Shown here one piece after another: positions 14,825 through 21,974 of a stretch of DNA of 23,083 nt. The notes below the pieces were generated by a model, which saw only the letters and a program-made list of their open reading frames with translations, did no database searches and was not told the origin of the DNA. The DNA is taken from positions 1-23,083 of the IMG/VR virus record IMGVR_UViG_3300010371_000778; one strand, given 5' to 3'. The translations under genes and the position numbers were made by a program. How positions within the stretch are numbered: the first letter of the stretch is position 1; every line of letters starts with the position of its first letter. The DNA is from a virus.

Positions 14825-16981
14825 CTACGTGTGATGACCGTTTCGGACGTCGATGGGCTGGGACCGGGCTGGGTCCGGCTGGCCCGTGCTGGCCGTCCGT
14901 CCGTGGACCTGGAGGGCCTTGGTGGCGATGTCCAGCGCCGTCGTAAACTGCTTGATCGTCGCCTCGGTGTTCCCGAGTTCGGCGCTCGCGCGGGCCACGC
15001 GCTCGTCCCGGAAGAAGGTCGCGTTCTTGGCGTCGGCGAGCTTCGCCTGCTGTTCGCCTTCCTTGACCTTGTACTCGGCGAGCTTCTCTTTCGCCTTCGC
15101 GACCTGCTCGGGGGTGAGCTTTTTGTTGCGAGCGTCTCCGATGAGCTGCGTCGCCGCGTTGAAGTCGGCGTTCGAGTCGCCCACCTCGTGACGCTGCTTC
15201 TGGATGTCCGTGTCGGCGATCTTGTCGATGATCGCCTGCCCGATCAGACCGACCATCGCGGCGATCGCCACGACGACTCCCGCCGAGCCGGCGGCCGCAC
15301 CGAGATTCGTCGCCAGCGCCTTCTCGACCGTCTTGCCGAGCGCGGCACTGGCGATGTCCTTGGTGATCGACCCCGTTACGGCGAGACCGATGCCGCTCCA
15401 CGGGTTCTTGAGCAGCCAGTCCGCCAGGAACGCGAACGCGTCGATCGCCTTGTCGATCGCTGGCACCCACTCCGGCAGCCTGGTCGCAATGTCGGTCAGG
15501 GCTGGCGCGAGGGCGTTCTCCATCTGCGTGGAGATGGCGTTCATGGCTACCTCGAGCTTCTTGCCCGGGGTATCCATGACGGTCTTGTATTGGGCGTCGA
15601 GTTCGCCCGGGGAGCCGCGGACGTTCATGACGGGGGCCATCTCAGCCCGGACCGCCTCGAGCCCCTTCTCCCCGCCCCCCGCCGCGTTGTAGATCGGCGC
15701 AAGGTGCTGAAGGACCTTGGCACCACGAAGCCCGAAGGCTTCGTTGAGCGCCGTCATGTTGCCGCGGCTGCCTGTCAGCGACGCCTCGATCATCTGCTGG
15801 AGATCTTCGATCTGCCCCGCCTTGTTGATCTTGACGCCCCAGCCCTTCAGCTTGTTGACGTGCTCCTCGTTTCGGAGCCCTTCAGTCGAGAGATCCTTGA
15901 CCGCGGTCGCGGCGTCCGCAGCCGAACCTGCTTCCGGTCGTGCCAACTGGGCCAGCGCCAGAAGCTTGCGCTGGTTCTCGCCGATATCGCCCGCGTACTG
16001 ACCTCGGGCAGAGCCGATGGTCCCGGCGAGCGCCGCCATGTCCTTGATCTCGACGGCGCCCTGCTTTCCCTGCGCCATCATGTCGAGCATCATCTGCTGC
16101 ATCGATGCCGAGTCGAGGTTCTTGTTCTGGGCCTGCAAGATGCCAGCGGCGCCGGTGATGTCGTTCATGGAGCTCCCGGACGCGACGCTCAGCTTCGCGA
16201 AGAAGTCCATGTTCTTCATCGCGTTGCCGAACTGGTCGGCGCCTGCGAGTGCGACGTAGTTCTGCGTTCCTGCGATGAGATCGGACCGCGAGACGCCATG
16301 CGTCTTTGCAACGACGCTGGCCTGGCCGAGGATATTGTCGACCGTCGCACCGGGCTGCGTGACGCCACCGCTCGTCGCTGAGTTCACGAGGAGCGCAGCG
16401 GCCTGCTGGTCGGATGCCTGCTTGTGGAAGGCGTCGGCGAGTTGGAAGCCCCCGAGGATGCCACCGGCGAGCCCCGCGGCGCCTGCCACGCCACCGATCG
16501 CACCGCCAAACGCACCGGATACCCGATGTGCGGACGCGCGCCTCTCGTTCAGTTCCTCGCGAACTTGGCGCTCCGCGAGGCGCCCGGCCTGGATCGACGA
16601 GTTGATCCGGACACGTTGTTTGAAGTCCTCGAGTCGCTTCGCCTCGCGCTCCTGCTCCTTGGCCGAGCGCTTGGCCTCGCGGATCTCCGCATCCGCCTGC
16701 TTGCCGGCTGCGAGGCCCGCCATCTCGGAGGACCGCCGCCGTACGTCAGCCTTGTACTTCTCGAGCCGATCGGCCTCGCGCTGAGCATCTTTGTTGGCTT
16801 TCGTCGAAGCCTTCGCCTCGTCATCCACGGCCCGGATGCGTGCGCGCGCCGTGCGAGTCGCCCCGTCCGTGCTCGACTTCTCGAGCCGGCGGACATTCTG
16901 CTCGATCGTCGTGAAGGCCTTGGAAACGTCAGTCAGTCCCGCGGTTGCGAAAGCAATGACGACGGGGTCGATCGTGGGCAT
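14825..16981 (-). CDS. Tail tape measure protein, 718 aa
   Basis: The longest gene in the central tail block, between chaperone and hub genes, with the usual make-up of a tape measure. A helical, highly charged coiled-coil N-terminus (about 20-150) is followed by a Gly/Ala hydrophobic stretch (157-180). Next come long amphipathic helices rich in Ala/Gln/Met, a second hydrophobic patch (about 565-585), then another charged coiled coil (about 615-690) and a polar tail. It occupies the tail lumen during assembly and sets tail length. By the rule of about 0.15 nm per residue, 718 residues predict a tail near 110 nm (inference). GAGG sits just upstream of the ATG at 16981. Residues 69-107 and 113-151 form a diverged tandem duplication. 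No peptidase or muramidase motif was recognised. Confidence 0.93.
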   Translation of the reverse strand: MPTIDPVVIAFATAGLTDVSKAFTTIEQNVRRLEKSSTDGATRTARARIRAVDDEAKASTKANKDAQREADRLEKYKADVRRRSSEMAGLAAGKQADAEIREAKRSAKEQEREAKRLEDFKQRVRINSSIQAGRLAERQVREELNERRASAHRVSGAFGGAIGGVAGAAGLAGGILGGFQLADAFHKQASDQQAAALLVNSATSGGVTQPGATVDNILGQASVVAKTHGVSRSDLIAGTQNYVALAGADQFGNAMKNMDFFAKLSVASGSSMNDITGAAGILQAQNKNLDSASMQQMMLDMMAQGKQGAVEIKDMAALAGTIGSARGQYAGDIGENQRKLLALAQLARPEAGSAADAATAVKDLSTEGLRNEEHVNKLKGWGVKINKAGQIEDLQQMIEASLTGSRGNMTALNEAFGLRGAKVLQHLAPIYNAAGGGEKGLEAVRAEMAPVMNVRGSPGELDAQYKTVMDTPGKKLEVAMNAISTQMENALAPALTDIATRLPEWVPAIDKAIDAFAFLADWLLKNPWSGIGLAVTGSITKDIASAALGKTVEKALATNLGAAAGSAGVVVAIAAMVGLIGQAIIDKIADTDIQKQRHEVGDSNADFNAATQLIGDARNKKLTPEQVAKAKEKLAEYKVKEGEQQAKLADAKNATFFRDERVARASAELGNTEATIKQFTTALDIATKALQVHGRTASTGQPDPARSQPIDVRNGHHT
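16529..16777 (-). repeat. Tandem 44-residue duplication inside the tape measure coiled coil
   Basis: Residues 69-107 (beginning EADRLEKYK) and 113-151 (beginning EAKRLEDFK) align without gaps, 18 of 39 identical by my count. Shared positions include EAxRLE, K, VR, SS, AG and the final SA. The offset is 44 residues, i.e. 132 bases. Low-complexity helices can look alike by chance, but the matched non-Ala/Glu positions argue for real duplication. Confidence 0.6.
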
Positions 16982-16990
16982 CGCCCCTCG

Positions 16991-17668
16991 CTATTTAGAC
17001 GGACTTGGCGCGCTCACTTCGGCGGCGGGCGGCGAGCCAGACGAGAAACTGTCCGTCGGTGAGATCATCAGGAGCTTCGAGACCAAATGCTCGATCAGGC
17101 CAATCAGAGCCCCCGATGAGTGCTGCCCTAAAGGGGAAGCGTCGGCGCCCTCCATGAGGCGAGCCACCCACGCGTCCATCTCGGCCTCGGTCATCTCGGC
17201 GATGATCGGACCGCTCTCGACCTTGAGAAGGAGGTAGTGCTGGTAAAGCACTGCGTATTCGTCGCTCACGAGCTTCCCGCGAGCCGCCTCGGCGCTTGGA
17301 AAGGCGGGCAGCGCCGGCGCATTGACGTCGCGCGCGGCGATCGCCATGAGCTGCACCATGAGCTCGTTGCGGTAGATTTCGTCGTAGCCGAGGTCCCCGA
17401 TCGGCGCCGACTTGGTGGCCTCCCGGGCGAACGCTGAGGCCCCAGCGCGGCACTGGTGGAGCTCCCCCTCGGTGAGGATCTGGAGCCGCAGACTGCCCGG
17501 CGATTCCTCTCCAGGGCGCACCGGGAACGACACGACCTTGTGGGGCCGCGGACGCTGGGTGAGGCGCGCCCAAAGTTCGCTCGCGGTGACGTCCGTGGGC
17601 GGCCCGTTGCCCTTGGTGGCGGCGGACTGCTCGAGGAGCTTGCGGGCCTGCGCGACCGTGAGACTCAT
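16991..17668 (-). CDS. Presumed tail assembly chaperone, 225 aa, single reading frame
   Basis: It lies between tube and tape measure, the slot of tail assembly chaperones (Mu gp41/Y region, lambda G/GT), so it is assigned by context. The protein has a helical N-terminus (SLTVAQARKLLEQ), a FPVRPGEESPGSLRLQILT block (48-66), then ELHQCRAGASAFARE. The middle is mainly helical and the Ser/Pro-rich tail is probably disordered. Such chaperones bind the tape measure and recruit tube subunits. Many relatives use a programmed frameshift to make a long form. Here the gene ends ten bases before the tape-measure start, leaving no room for a downstream extension, and I saw no convincing slippery run. The start at ATG 17668 lies four bases after the tube stop. 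Confidence 0.7.
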   Translation of the reverse strand: MSLTVAQARKLLEQSAATKGNGPPTDVTASELWARLTQRPRPHKVVSFPVRPGEESPGSLRLQILTEGELHQCRAGASAFAREATKSAPIGDLGYDEIYRNELMVQLMAIAARDVNAPALPAFPSAEAARGKLVSDEYAVLYQHYLLLKVESGPIIAEMTEAEMDAWVARLMEGADASPLGQHSSGALIGLIEHLVSKLLMISPTDSFSSGSPPAAEVSAPSPSK

Positions 17669-17672
17669 CGGA

Positions 17673-18050
17673 TCACGACCACAGCTTCATTGGTCCGCGA
17701 GCTCGGAACTCGTAGGTCGCCTCTTGATTCACGCCGTGCCGCGTGACGTCGGAGATGATGAAGCACTCGCCCTTCAAGGTCGCACCACCCGGACCAAGTA
17801 CGTAGAGCTTCGCCGGCGTGAGGGTCGCCATCTTTTTGCCGGCGTCGAACTCGAAACCGTCCTTGGGGATGGCGCCCGTCACGTCGAACTCGCACATCGC
17901 GGCGCCCGGGGACTCGCCCGCGTAGCCGTTGCCGACGGTGTGGACGGGCTGGGAGTTGGTGGTCCGGGTGATCGTGATCGACGACTCCTCCATCAGGAGC
18001 GAGCCGTCGACGGACGGGAAGAGGAGGGCGTAGATCTTCAGCGCTGCCAT
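17673..18050 (-). CDS. Tail tube protein (Mu gpM-like)
   Basis: A 125-residue, beta-rich protein directly after the sheath, the fixed place and size of the Mu gpM-like tube in contractile tails. Visible elements are an initial strand (KIYALLFPSVDGSLL, 5-19), an alternating-hydrophobic segment SSITITRT, DVTGAIPKDGFEFD (56-69) and the strands ATLTPAKLYV and KGECFIISDV. Tube proteins form hexameric rings that polymerise from the baseplate up to the length set by the tape measure. The ATG at 18050 follows a purine-rich stretch (AAAGGCGG) upstream. The stop is four bases before the next gene. The AIP-x2-GFEFD block recurs in the gp38-like protein on the other side of the sheath. Position and size carry most of the assignment. 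Confidence 0.88.
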   Translation of the reverse strand: MAALKIYALLFPSVDGSLLMEESSITITRTTNSQPVHTVGNGYAGESPGAAMCEFDVTGAIPKDGFEFDAGKKMATLTPAKLYVLGPGGATLKGECFIISDVTRHGVNQEATYEFRARGPMKLWS

Positions 18051-18115
18051 CGAATGGGCCGCCTTTCGGGGATGGGAGGTCCGAGCGAGCGCGATGGCGC
18101 CGCTGACGAGACGAG

Positions 18116-18149
18116 GGGCGCGCTGCTACCGATTGGCCGCGGGCGCGCT
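18116..18149. repeat. 9-bp direct repeat in the sheath-tube intergenic gap
   Basis: The nine bases GGGCGCGCT occur at 18116-18124 and again at 18141-18149 (25-base period) inside the 106-base gap 18051-18156. No clean hairpin-plus-T-run terminator or -35/-10 pair was found in the gap. The repeat may be chance in GC-rich DNA, or may mark an mRNA processing or regulatory element that sets sheath and tube expression apart. Confidence 0.3.
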
Positions 18150-18156
18150 CAGACGA

Positions 18157-19734
18157 TCAGCCGACTTGCATCGCCAAAATCGCAGCGACGTCGAAGATGG
18201 CGCAGGGCGAGAGCGGGATGGACACGCTCATGCGATTCGGGTTCGCCGTCTCGATCTGCGGCCCCTGGAAGTTCGCGTTGATCATGTCCGCCGGGGTCTG
18301 CCCCTGCTGCGGCACGTTCCCGGGGATGTAGGACCACTGCCCGAGGTCGCCGTAGTTGCTGACCTGGCCCTGGAGGAGCCCCTTCCAGACCCGCGGCGTG
18401 ACCGCGGTGGGCGGGACCGGCTGGCCAGGGATGGGGTCCGGTAGGAGATCCTTGCCCCCGCACTGGGTCGTGGTGATCGCCGCGACGTCGTCACAGAAGT
18501 AGTCGCAGACCGTGACCTTGTGCGCGTCCCGGATCCGGTAATCCGCGGTGGACCCGTTGAGCGACCGCGTGGTGATGCGCTTCACCATTTGTGCGGCGCC
18601 GGTCTGGAGCACGGTGATCGGGGTGATCCCGTTCTGGAGCGCGCTGTAGATCTGCGCCTGCGTCGGGGCCCCGCCCGCGCCGTTCCGTCCCGCGATGACG
18701 GGCCAGTAGGACGCGTCGTTGGCCTGGGCCGGGAAGAGCGAGAAGTTCTTCCGGTTGACGCCGTACTGGGAGCCCTGCTCGAGCGTGGCATAGATCGCCG
18801 TGGCGGTCGCCGCGAGCTCGGCAGGGGTCATGTCCGTCGCGTTGCCCCAGACGCACTCCGCCCGCGCGGCGTTCACGCCGGTCGCGAGGGTGATGGTGTT
18901 CGCAAGGGTGTCCATCGACCCGAAGACGACGCGCTGCCGGTTCCCGTTCGTCGGGAGGGCCAGCGAATTGACCTGGGTGACGAGCGCTCCGACGTTCGTG
19001 GCGTCCGAGTCGCCGCACACGATGTAATAGAAGCGCTGGCTGGCGATCGTCGAGAGCGCGGAAGTGTAGCTGTCCGCGGTGGCGCCGCTCGTGAGGAAGG
19101 TGTTGCTCGTGAGCGTGGTGGTGGTCGCCACGCCGGTTCCCGTGAGGAGCGCCTGGACGCGGCCCCAGTTGCCCTCGGGTCCCGCATGCTTCCACGTGAT
19201 GGTGATCACGCCCGCGGTGTTCGCGGCGGTGATCGGCCAGCTGGTCTGGGCGTTGATGCTCGCCACGATCGCGGTGGCGATCTGGGTGACGGTCTGCCCG
19301 GTGGTGATCGGGGTGTCGACGAACTGGTCCAGGCACCAGAAGCGATGATTTCCGGTGGCGGCCGCCGTCGTGGCGATCGTCATCGTCGTCGACGCCGCGG
19401 TTCCGCCCGAGGCAGTGACCGCGATGAAGAAGAGGGGCGTCGTGTTGTTGACCCCGGCCGCCTTCACGAACCGGATGAACATCCGGTGAAGCTGGGAGCC
19501 CGGGCCGAAGAGGGCGATGACGTCGGCCTCGGTCTGGCAGGGGATGGCCGTGTTCGGCCCGTAGATGACCGTGTCCGCGGTCGCCGACCCCGCCGAGGTC
19601 TTGTTGCCCATGAGGAGGACGGCGCGCGCGGCACCGCTGCCCCCGGACTGGCCGACCGCGAAGTCGAGCTCCACGAGGACGCCCGGCACGACGTAGCCGG
19701 CCGGGACACCGTTGAGGTTGATCGCAGCGGGCAT
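18157..19734 (-). CDS. Contractile tail sheath protein (Mu gpL-like)
   Basis: The 525-residue product matches the Mu gpL type of sheath in length and architecture. PGVLVELDF (17-25) is followed by ARAVLLMGNKTSAG (36-49), the usual N-terminal block of this family. A Thr/Ala-rich variable domain sits in the first half. The C-terminal half has the conserved core, including YWPVIAGRNG and RITTRSLNGSTADYRIRD. The end, NPNRMSVSIPLSPCAIFDV, is typical of the terminal handshake region. Sheath subunits stack as hexameric rings around the tube and contract to drive it through the host envelope. The gene starts three bases after the gp38-like stop and is followed by a 106-base gap before the tube gene, one of the longest non-coding gaps here. 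Confidence is high. Confidence 0.95.
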   Translation of the reverse strand: MPAAINLNGVPAGYVVPGVLVELDFAVGQSGGSGAARAVLLMGNKTSAGSATADTVIYGPNTAIPCQTEADVIALFGPGSQLHRMFIRFVKAAGVNNTTPLFFIAVTASGGTAASTTMTIATTAAATGNHRFWCLDQFVDTPITTGQTVTQIATAIVASINAQTSWPITAANTAGVITITWKHAGPEGNWGRVQALLTGTGVATTTTLTSNTFLTSGATADSYTSALSTIASQRFYYIVCGDSDATNVGALVTQVNSLALPTNGNRQRVVFGSMDTLANTITLATGVNAARAECVWGNATDMTPAELAATATAIYATLEQGSQYGVNRKNFSLFPAQANDASYWPVIAGRNGAGGAPTQAQIYSALQNGITPITVLQTGAAQMVKRITTRSLNGSTADYRIRDAHKVTVCDYFCDDVAAITTTQCGGKDLLPDPIPGQPVPPTAVTPRVWKGLLQGQVSNYGDLGQWSYIPGNVPQQGQTPADMINANFQGPQIETANPNRMSVSIPLSPCAIFDVAAILAMQVG

Positions 19735-19737
19735 CGG

Positions 19738-20199
19738 TCAGGCCCCTTCCTTCGCGGTCGCCGGCAGCACGGTGAGCGCCGCTTTGCTCGCATCGAACTT
19801 GCTGGAGTCGAACTCGAAGCCCTGGGCCGGAATCGCGTTCGCGACATCCACGACGACCGACGGCGCGAGCGTGTGCTCTCCGCCGAACTTCGGGTCGAAC
19901 GCGCAGCCCGCGATCCGCGCGGTCTCTTCGTCGGCCGCCCAGAAGTCCCCGTCTCGGAGATGGCGGATGTACTCCGGCGTGACCGGCAGTTCGATCACGT
20001 GCTCGTCGGTCGAGACCTCGATCGGCTCGAAGCCGCCTGAGCGGCGCTTCACGATGGCGCCCGTCTCGGTCCGGTCCTCGTATTCCTCACCGACGTTCGG
20101 ATCGTGCGTCCAGCCGTGGAACTTGCGGACGACGTGCTGGTGCTCGTAGTGCGGCACCATCGCCTGTCCGCGCGGAAGAACGCGCAGCGTCTTGGGCAT
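19738..20199 (-). CDS. Mu gp38-like (DUF2635-type) protein upstream of sheath, expanded to 153 aa
   Basis: I chose the ATG at 20199 because GGAG lies six bases upstream; an in-frame TTG at 20211 has no such support. The protein starts MPKTLRVLPRGQAMVP and later has IELPVTPEYIRHLRDGDF (69-86). These two blocks resemble the two ends of the short DUF2635 proteins that precede the sheath gene in Mu-like phages (a 'v.P..g..v.d' start and a final 'y..Rl.dGDv'). Here an insert of about 50 residues separates them and a C-terminal extension follows. That extension contains AIPAQGFEFD (122-131), closely matching AIPKDGFEFD in the tail tube protein encoded at 17673-18050. The stop lies three bases before the sheath ATG, so the pair is probably coupled. 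The family link is moderate; the precise role is unknown. Confidence 0.72.
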   Translation of the reverse strand: MPKTLRVLPRGQAMVPHYEHQHVVRKFHGWTHDPNVGEEYEDRTETGAIVKRRSGGFEPIEVSTDEHVIELPVTPEYIRHLRDGDFWAADEETARIAGCAFDPKFGGEHTLAPSVVVDVANAIPAQGFEFDSSKFDASKAALTVLPATAKEGA

Positions 20200-20205
20200 G
20201 GAGAT

Positions 20206-20209
20206 CTCC
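20206..20209 (-). promoter_or_regulatory. Ribosome binding site (GGAG) fixing the start of the gp38-like gene
   Basis: GGAG with a six-base spacer to the ATG at 20199 favours that start over the in-frame TTG at 20211. Confidence 0.6.
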
Positions 20210-20276
20210 AAAGGCGCGCGCGGGCTTGCGCGGCCGAAAGCAGTTCGGACGTCCCGGAGGCGTCTTGCGGATTCGG

Positions 20277-20285
20277 TGCTACGGT
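20277..20285 (+). promoter_or_regulatory. Candidate extended -10 element of the 88-aa zinc-ribbon gene
   Basis: TGC followed by TACGGT gives an extended -10 pattern (TGnTAnnnT). The hexamer ends eight bases before the ATG, which would put the transcript start one or two bases ahead of the start codon. No convincing -35 box lies 16-18 bases upstream. The 94-base gap 20200-20293 is the only stretch between the two divergent genes, so any promoter for the plus-strand gene lies here or within the neighbouring gene. Confidence 0.3.
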
Positions 20286-20293
20286 GTTGCGCT

Positions 20294-20560
20294 ATGAGCG
20301 CTCATCCGCTTCAGCACGTGTTCGATGAGAACGAGCGACGTCGCACCGAGGACTGCCCGGGGTGCGGTTCGCAGAACGACCGCGACTGGATGGCCTGCAC
20401 GAAGTGCGGGCTATGCCGTGAGGGCTGGCTCACGGGGCCGAGCCGCTTCTATGGCGCTCGCAAGTGCCTGGAGTGCGGCGAGACGGTGCGCGTCAACGGT
20501 GTCGGTGGCGTCGCAGCGGCTCTGGTGACGCCATGCGACTCGGACCGCTGCTACGTGTAG
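20294..20560 (+). CDS. Small multi-CxxC (zinc-ribbon-like) protein, candidate moron, 88 aa
   Basis: This is one of only two plausible plus-strand genes. The ATG at 20294 is the first start whose product looks natural; the frame extends upstream but through Arg-rich shadow sequence. The product carries paired cysteines C21-P-G-C24, C35-T-K-C38, C58-L-E-C61 and C81/C86, plus C41, each CxxC followed by glycine, as in zinc ribbons. A Trp/Tyr-containing stretch (EGWLTGPSRFYG) sits between the knuckles. No membrane segment or signal is visible. No Shine-Dalgarno sequence precedes the ATG, but a TACGGT box lies eight bases upstream, so the message may be leaderless. Opposite orientation inside a tail operon suggests independently expressed prophage cargo, perhaps a small regulator. 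Function is unknown. Confidence 0.72.
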   Translation: MSAHPLQHVFDENERRRTEDCPGCGSQNDRDWMACTKCGLCREGWLTGPSRFYGARKCLECGETVRVNGVGGVAAALVTPCDSDRCYV

Positions 20561-21519
20561 ACGAATGCCCCGTCGACGGTCACCGACTGCCCGTCTGCGT
20601 TCAGGATCGTGATGGGCACCGCGCCGGACCCGCCGACCGCAGGCGTCGTACAGGTGAGGCTTTCCGCATTCGACCAAACGACGTTGGTAGCCGGCTGGTT
20701 GCCAAAGATGACCTTGGGGTTCTTGAGGAAGAGCGTCCCGGTGAGGGTCACACTCGTTCCGCCCGCGCTCGTCCCGCTCCCCGGTGAAACCCCGGTCAGC
20801 GTCGGCGCCAGCTGCGTCGAGAACTGCGCGAAGTCCGGGACGCTGGTCCCGTCCTGCGTAGCCATCCGGACCGAGACGTCTCCGCCCTGGAATGGCACGC
20901 CGGGGACGGGCATGTCGCGCTCGAGGAAGTAGCCTTCCATGTGGAGCATCGGGAAGACGAGGTTCCCGGTGCCCTCCACGTTGCTGTAGTGGTCAGCCGT
21001 GAAGCCGACCTCTTCCACGCACGCATACTGCTCCGCGAACGGGGAGTCGCCGAGGCTTCCACCCCGAGGCGTGTAGCCCGGGTCGAAGCTGTAGGTCGTC
21101 TTCTGCCGCAGACACGCCGCGATCGCTCGCCGGACCGGAAGGAGCTTGTCCACCTGGCTGGGCTTCAGCGGCGGCAGGATGTAGAGCAGATCGAAGGTGC
21201 AGCGGTCATGTTCCCAGGCCGCCGTCTTCTTCGAATACGCCGAGTCCTTACGATACGCCGCGAGGCACGGGAGCTGAACTTGCTGCTCGAGCAGGTACGG
21301 GAGCGGATCGTCCGGGAAGACCTGCTGCACGACCGCCGGCATCGGGACGGAGCACGCTGCGGCGCGCGCCGTGATGGCGTCTCCGACGTATGTCTCGATC
21401 AGCCACTTCCAGAAGTCGAGCGCATACCCGAGGACCGGATCCGCGTCGTAGAGGTCAAGGCCCGTCGAGAGCGGGAACGAGAGGCCGGCGACCTTGAAGT
21501 TCGAGAAGGCGGTCGGCAC
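20551..21519 (-). CDS. Probable tail terminator/completion protein with C-terminal IPT/TIG domain
   Basis: The protein has 322 residues with a GTG start at 21519, 17 bases after the gp10-like gene. Residues 1-235 are a folded domain, with helices such as YALDFWKWLIETYV (32-45) and a long mixed alpha/beta region. In a Mu-like order, the slot after gp10-like and before the sheath belongs to the terminator or minor tail protein (gp37 type), so I assign that role by position. Residues 241-322 form a clear IPT/TIG immunoglobulin-like domain: LTGVSPGSGTSAGG, a VTLTG strand, VIFGN, the LTCTTPA strand, then VPITILNADG and a final FVYT. TIG domains on phage structural proteins are thought to be surface-adhesive decorations. 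The gene converges on a plus-strand gene and shares its last ten bases with it. Confidence 0.72.
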   Translation of the reverse strand: MPTAFSNFKVAGLSFPLSTGLDLYDADPVLGYALDFWKWLIETYVGDAITARAAACSVPMPAVVQQVFPDDPLPYLLEQQVQLPCLAAYRKDSAYSKKTAAWEHDRCTFDLLYILPPLKPSQVDKLLPVRRAIAACLRQKTTYSFDPGYTPRGGSLGDSPFAEQYACVEEVGFTADHYSNVEGTGNLVFPMLHMEGYFLERDMPVPGVPFQGGDVSVRMATQDGTSVPDFAQFSTQLAPTLTGVSPGSGTSAGGTSVTLTGTLFLKNPKVIFGNQPATNVVWSNAESLTCTTPAVGGSGAVPITILNADGQSVTVDGAFVYT

Positions 21520-21536
21520 GAATTAGGTCCGTCCCT

Positions 21537-21974
21537 TCACCGCACCACCCGTCCCAAGAAGATCTCCGCCGCGTAGGCGATGTCCTGTTGCGCCGCGTTG
21601 CGCGCCTGCGTGAGGAAGTACGCCCCTTTCGTGCCCGGATGCTGGACCCGGCGCCGAAAGAGCATCTGCCCGTTCACCGAGAACTTGAGCGCCTTGGCTC
21701 GCTTCGCCTCGATGATGTGCGCCCGCGTCCCATTCTCCAGGAACCGGCTAGCCCCGCCTGCCGTGACGATGCCGGTCCCGAAGCCCGTCCGGCTCCCCAC
21801 GATCGACTTTCGGGTCTCGCCGGAGCGGTCCTTCCACGCCGTCGTGGCCTTCGCACGGCTCACAGTGTCCTCGATCGCGCTCTTCAGGATGAGCGCTGCG
21901 GCCTGGACGATGCCGCCGTTCATGTTGCGGAGGCTCGCGACCGTCTTGGTCGCGTCGATGCGGACCGCGCTCAC
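21537..21974 (-). CDS. HK97 gp10-like tail completion protein
   Basis: This 145-residue protein fits the HK97 gp10-like family, whose members sit at the head-tail junction or complete the tail. Characteristic elements are a helical N-terminus; W47 followed by DRSGETRKSI (49-58, typically 'TG.LR.SI' in this family); FLENGTRAH (79-87), matching the usual 'Y...ve.GT..h' signature; and HPGTK (112-116) with a C-terminal helix. The order of these motifs matches the family and the length is typical. The GTG start at 21974 overlaps the preceding stop as GTGA. The stop at 21537 is followed 17 bases later by the GTG of the next gene. The family call is fairly secure; the exact virion position is inferred from homologues. 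Confidence 0.88.
   Translation of the reverse strand: MSAVRIDATKTVASLRNMNGGIVQAAALILKSAIEDTVSRAKATTAWKDRSGETRKSIVGSRTGFGTGIVTAGGASRFLENGTRAHIIEAKRAKALKFSVNGQMLFRRRVQHPGTKGAYFLTQARNAAQQDIAYAAEIFLGRVVR

Noticed and set aside
14831-16381. A 516-codon plus-strand frame opposite the tape measure
   Set aside because: It mirrors the tape measure codons and has no independent start site or motif.
18051-18156. Intrinsic terminator or promoter in the sheath-tube gap
   Set aside because: Only a 9-bp direct repeat and GC-rich sequence are visible; no hairpin with a T-run and no -35/-10 pair with proper spacing.
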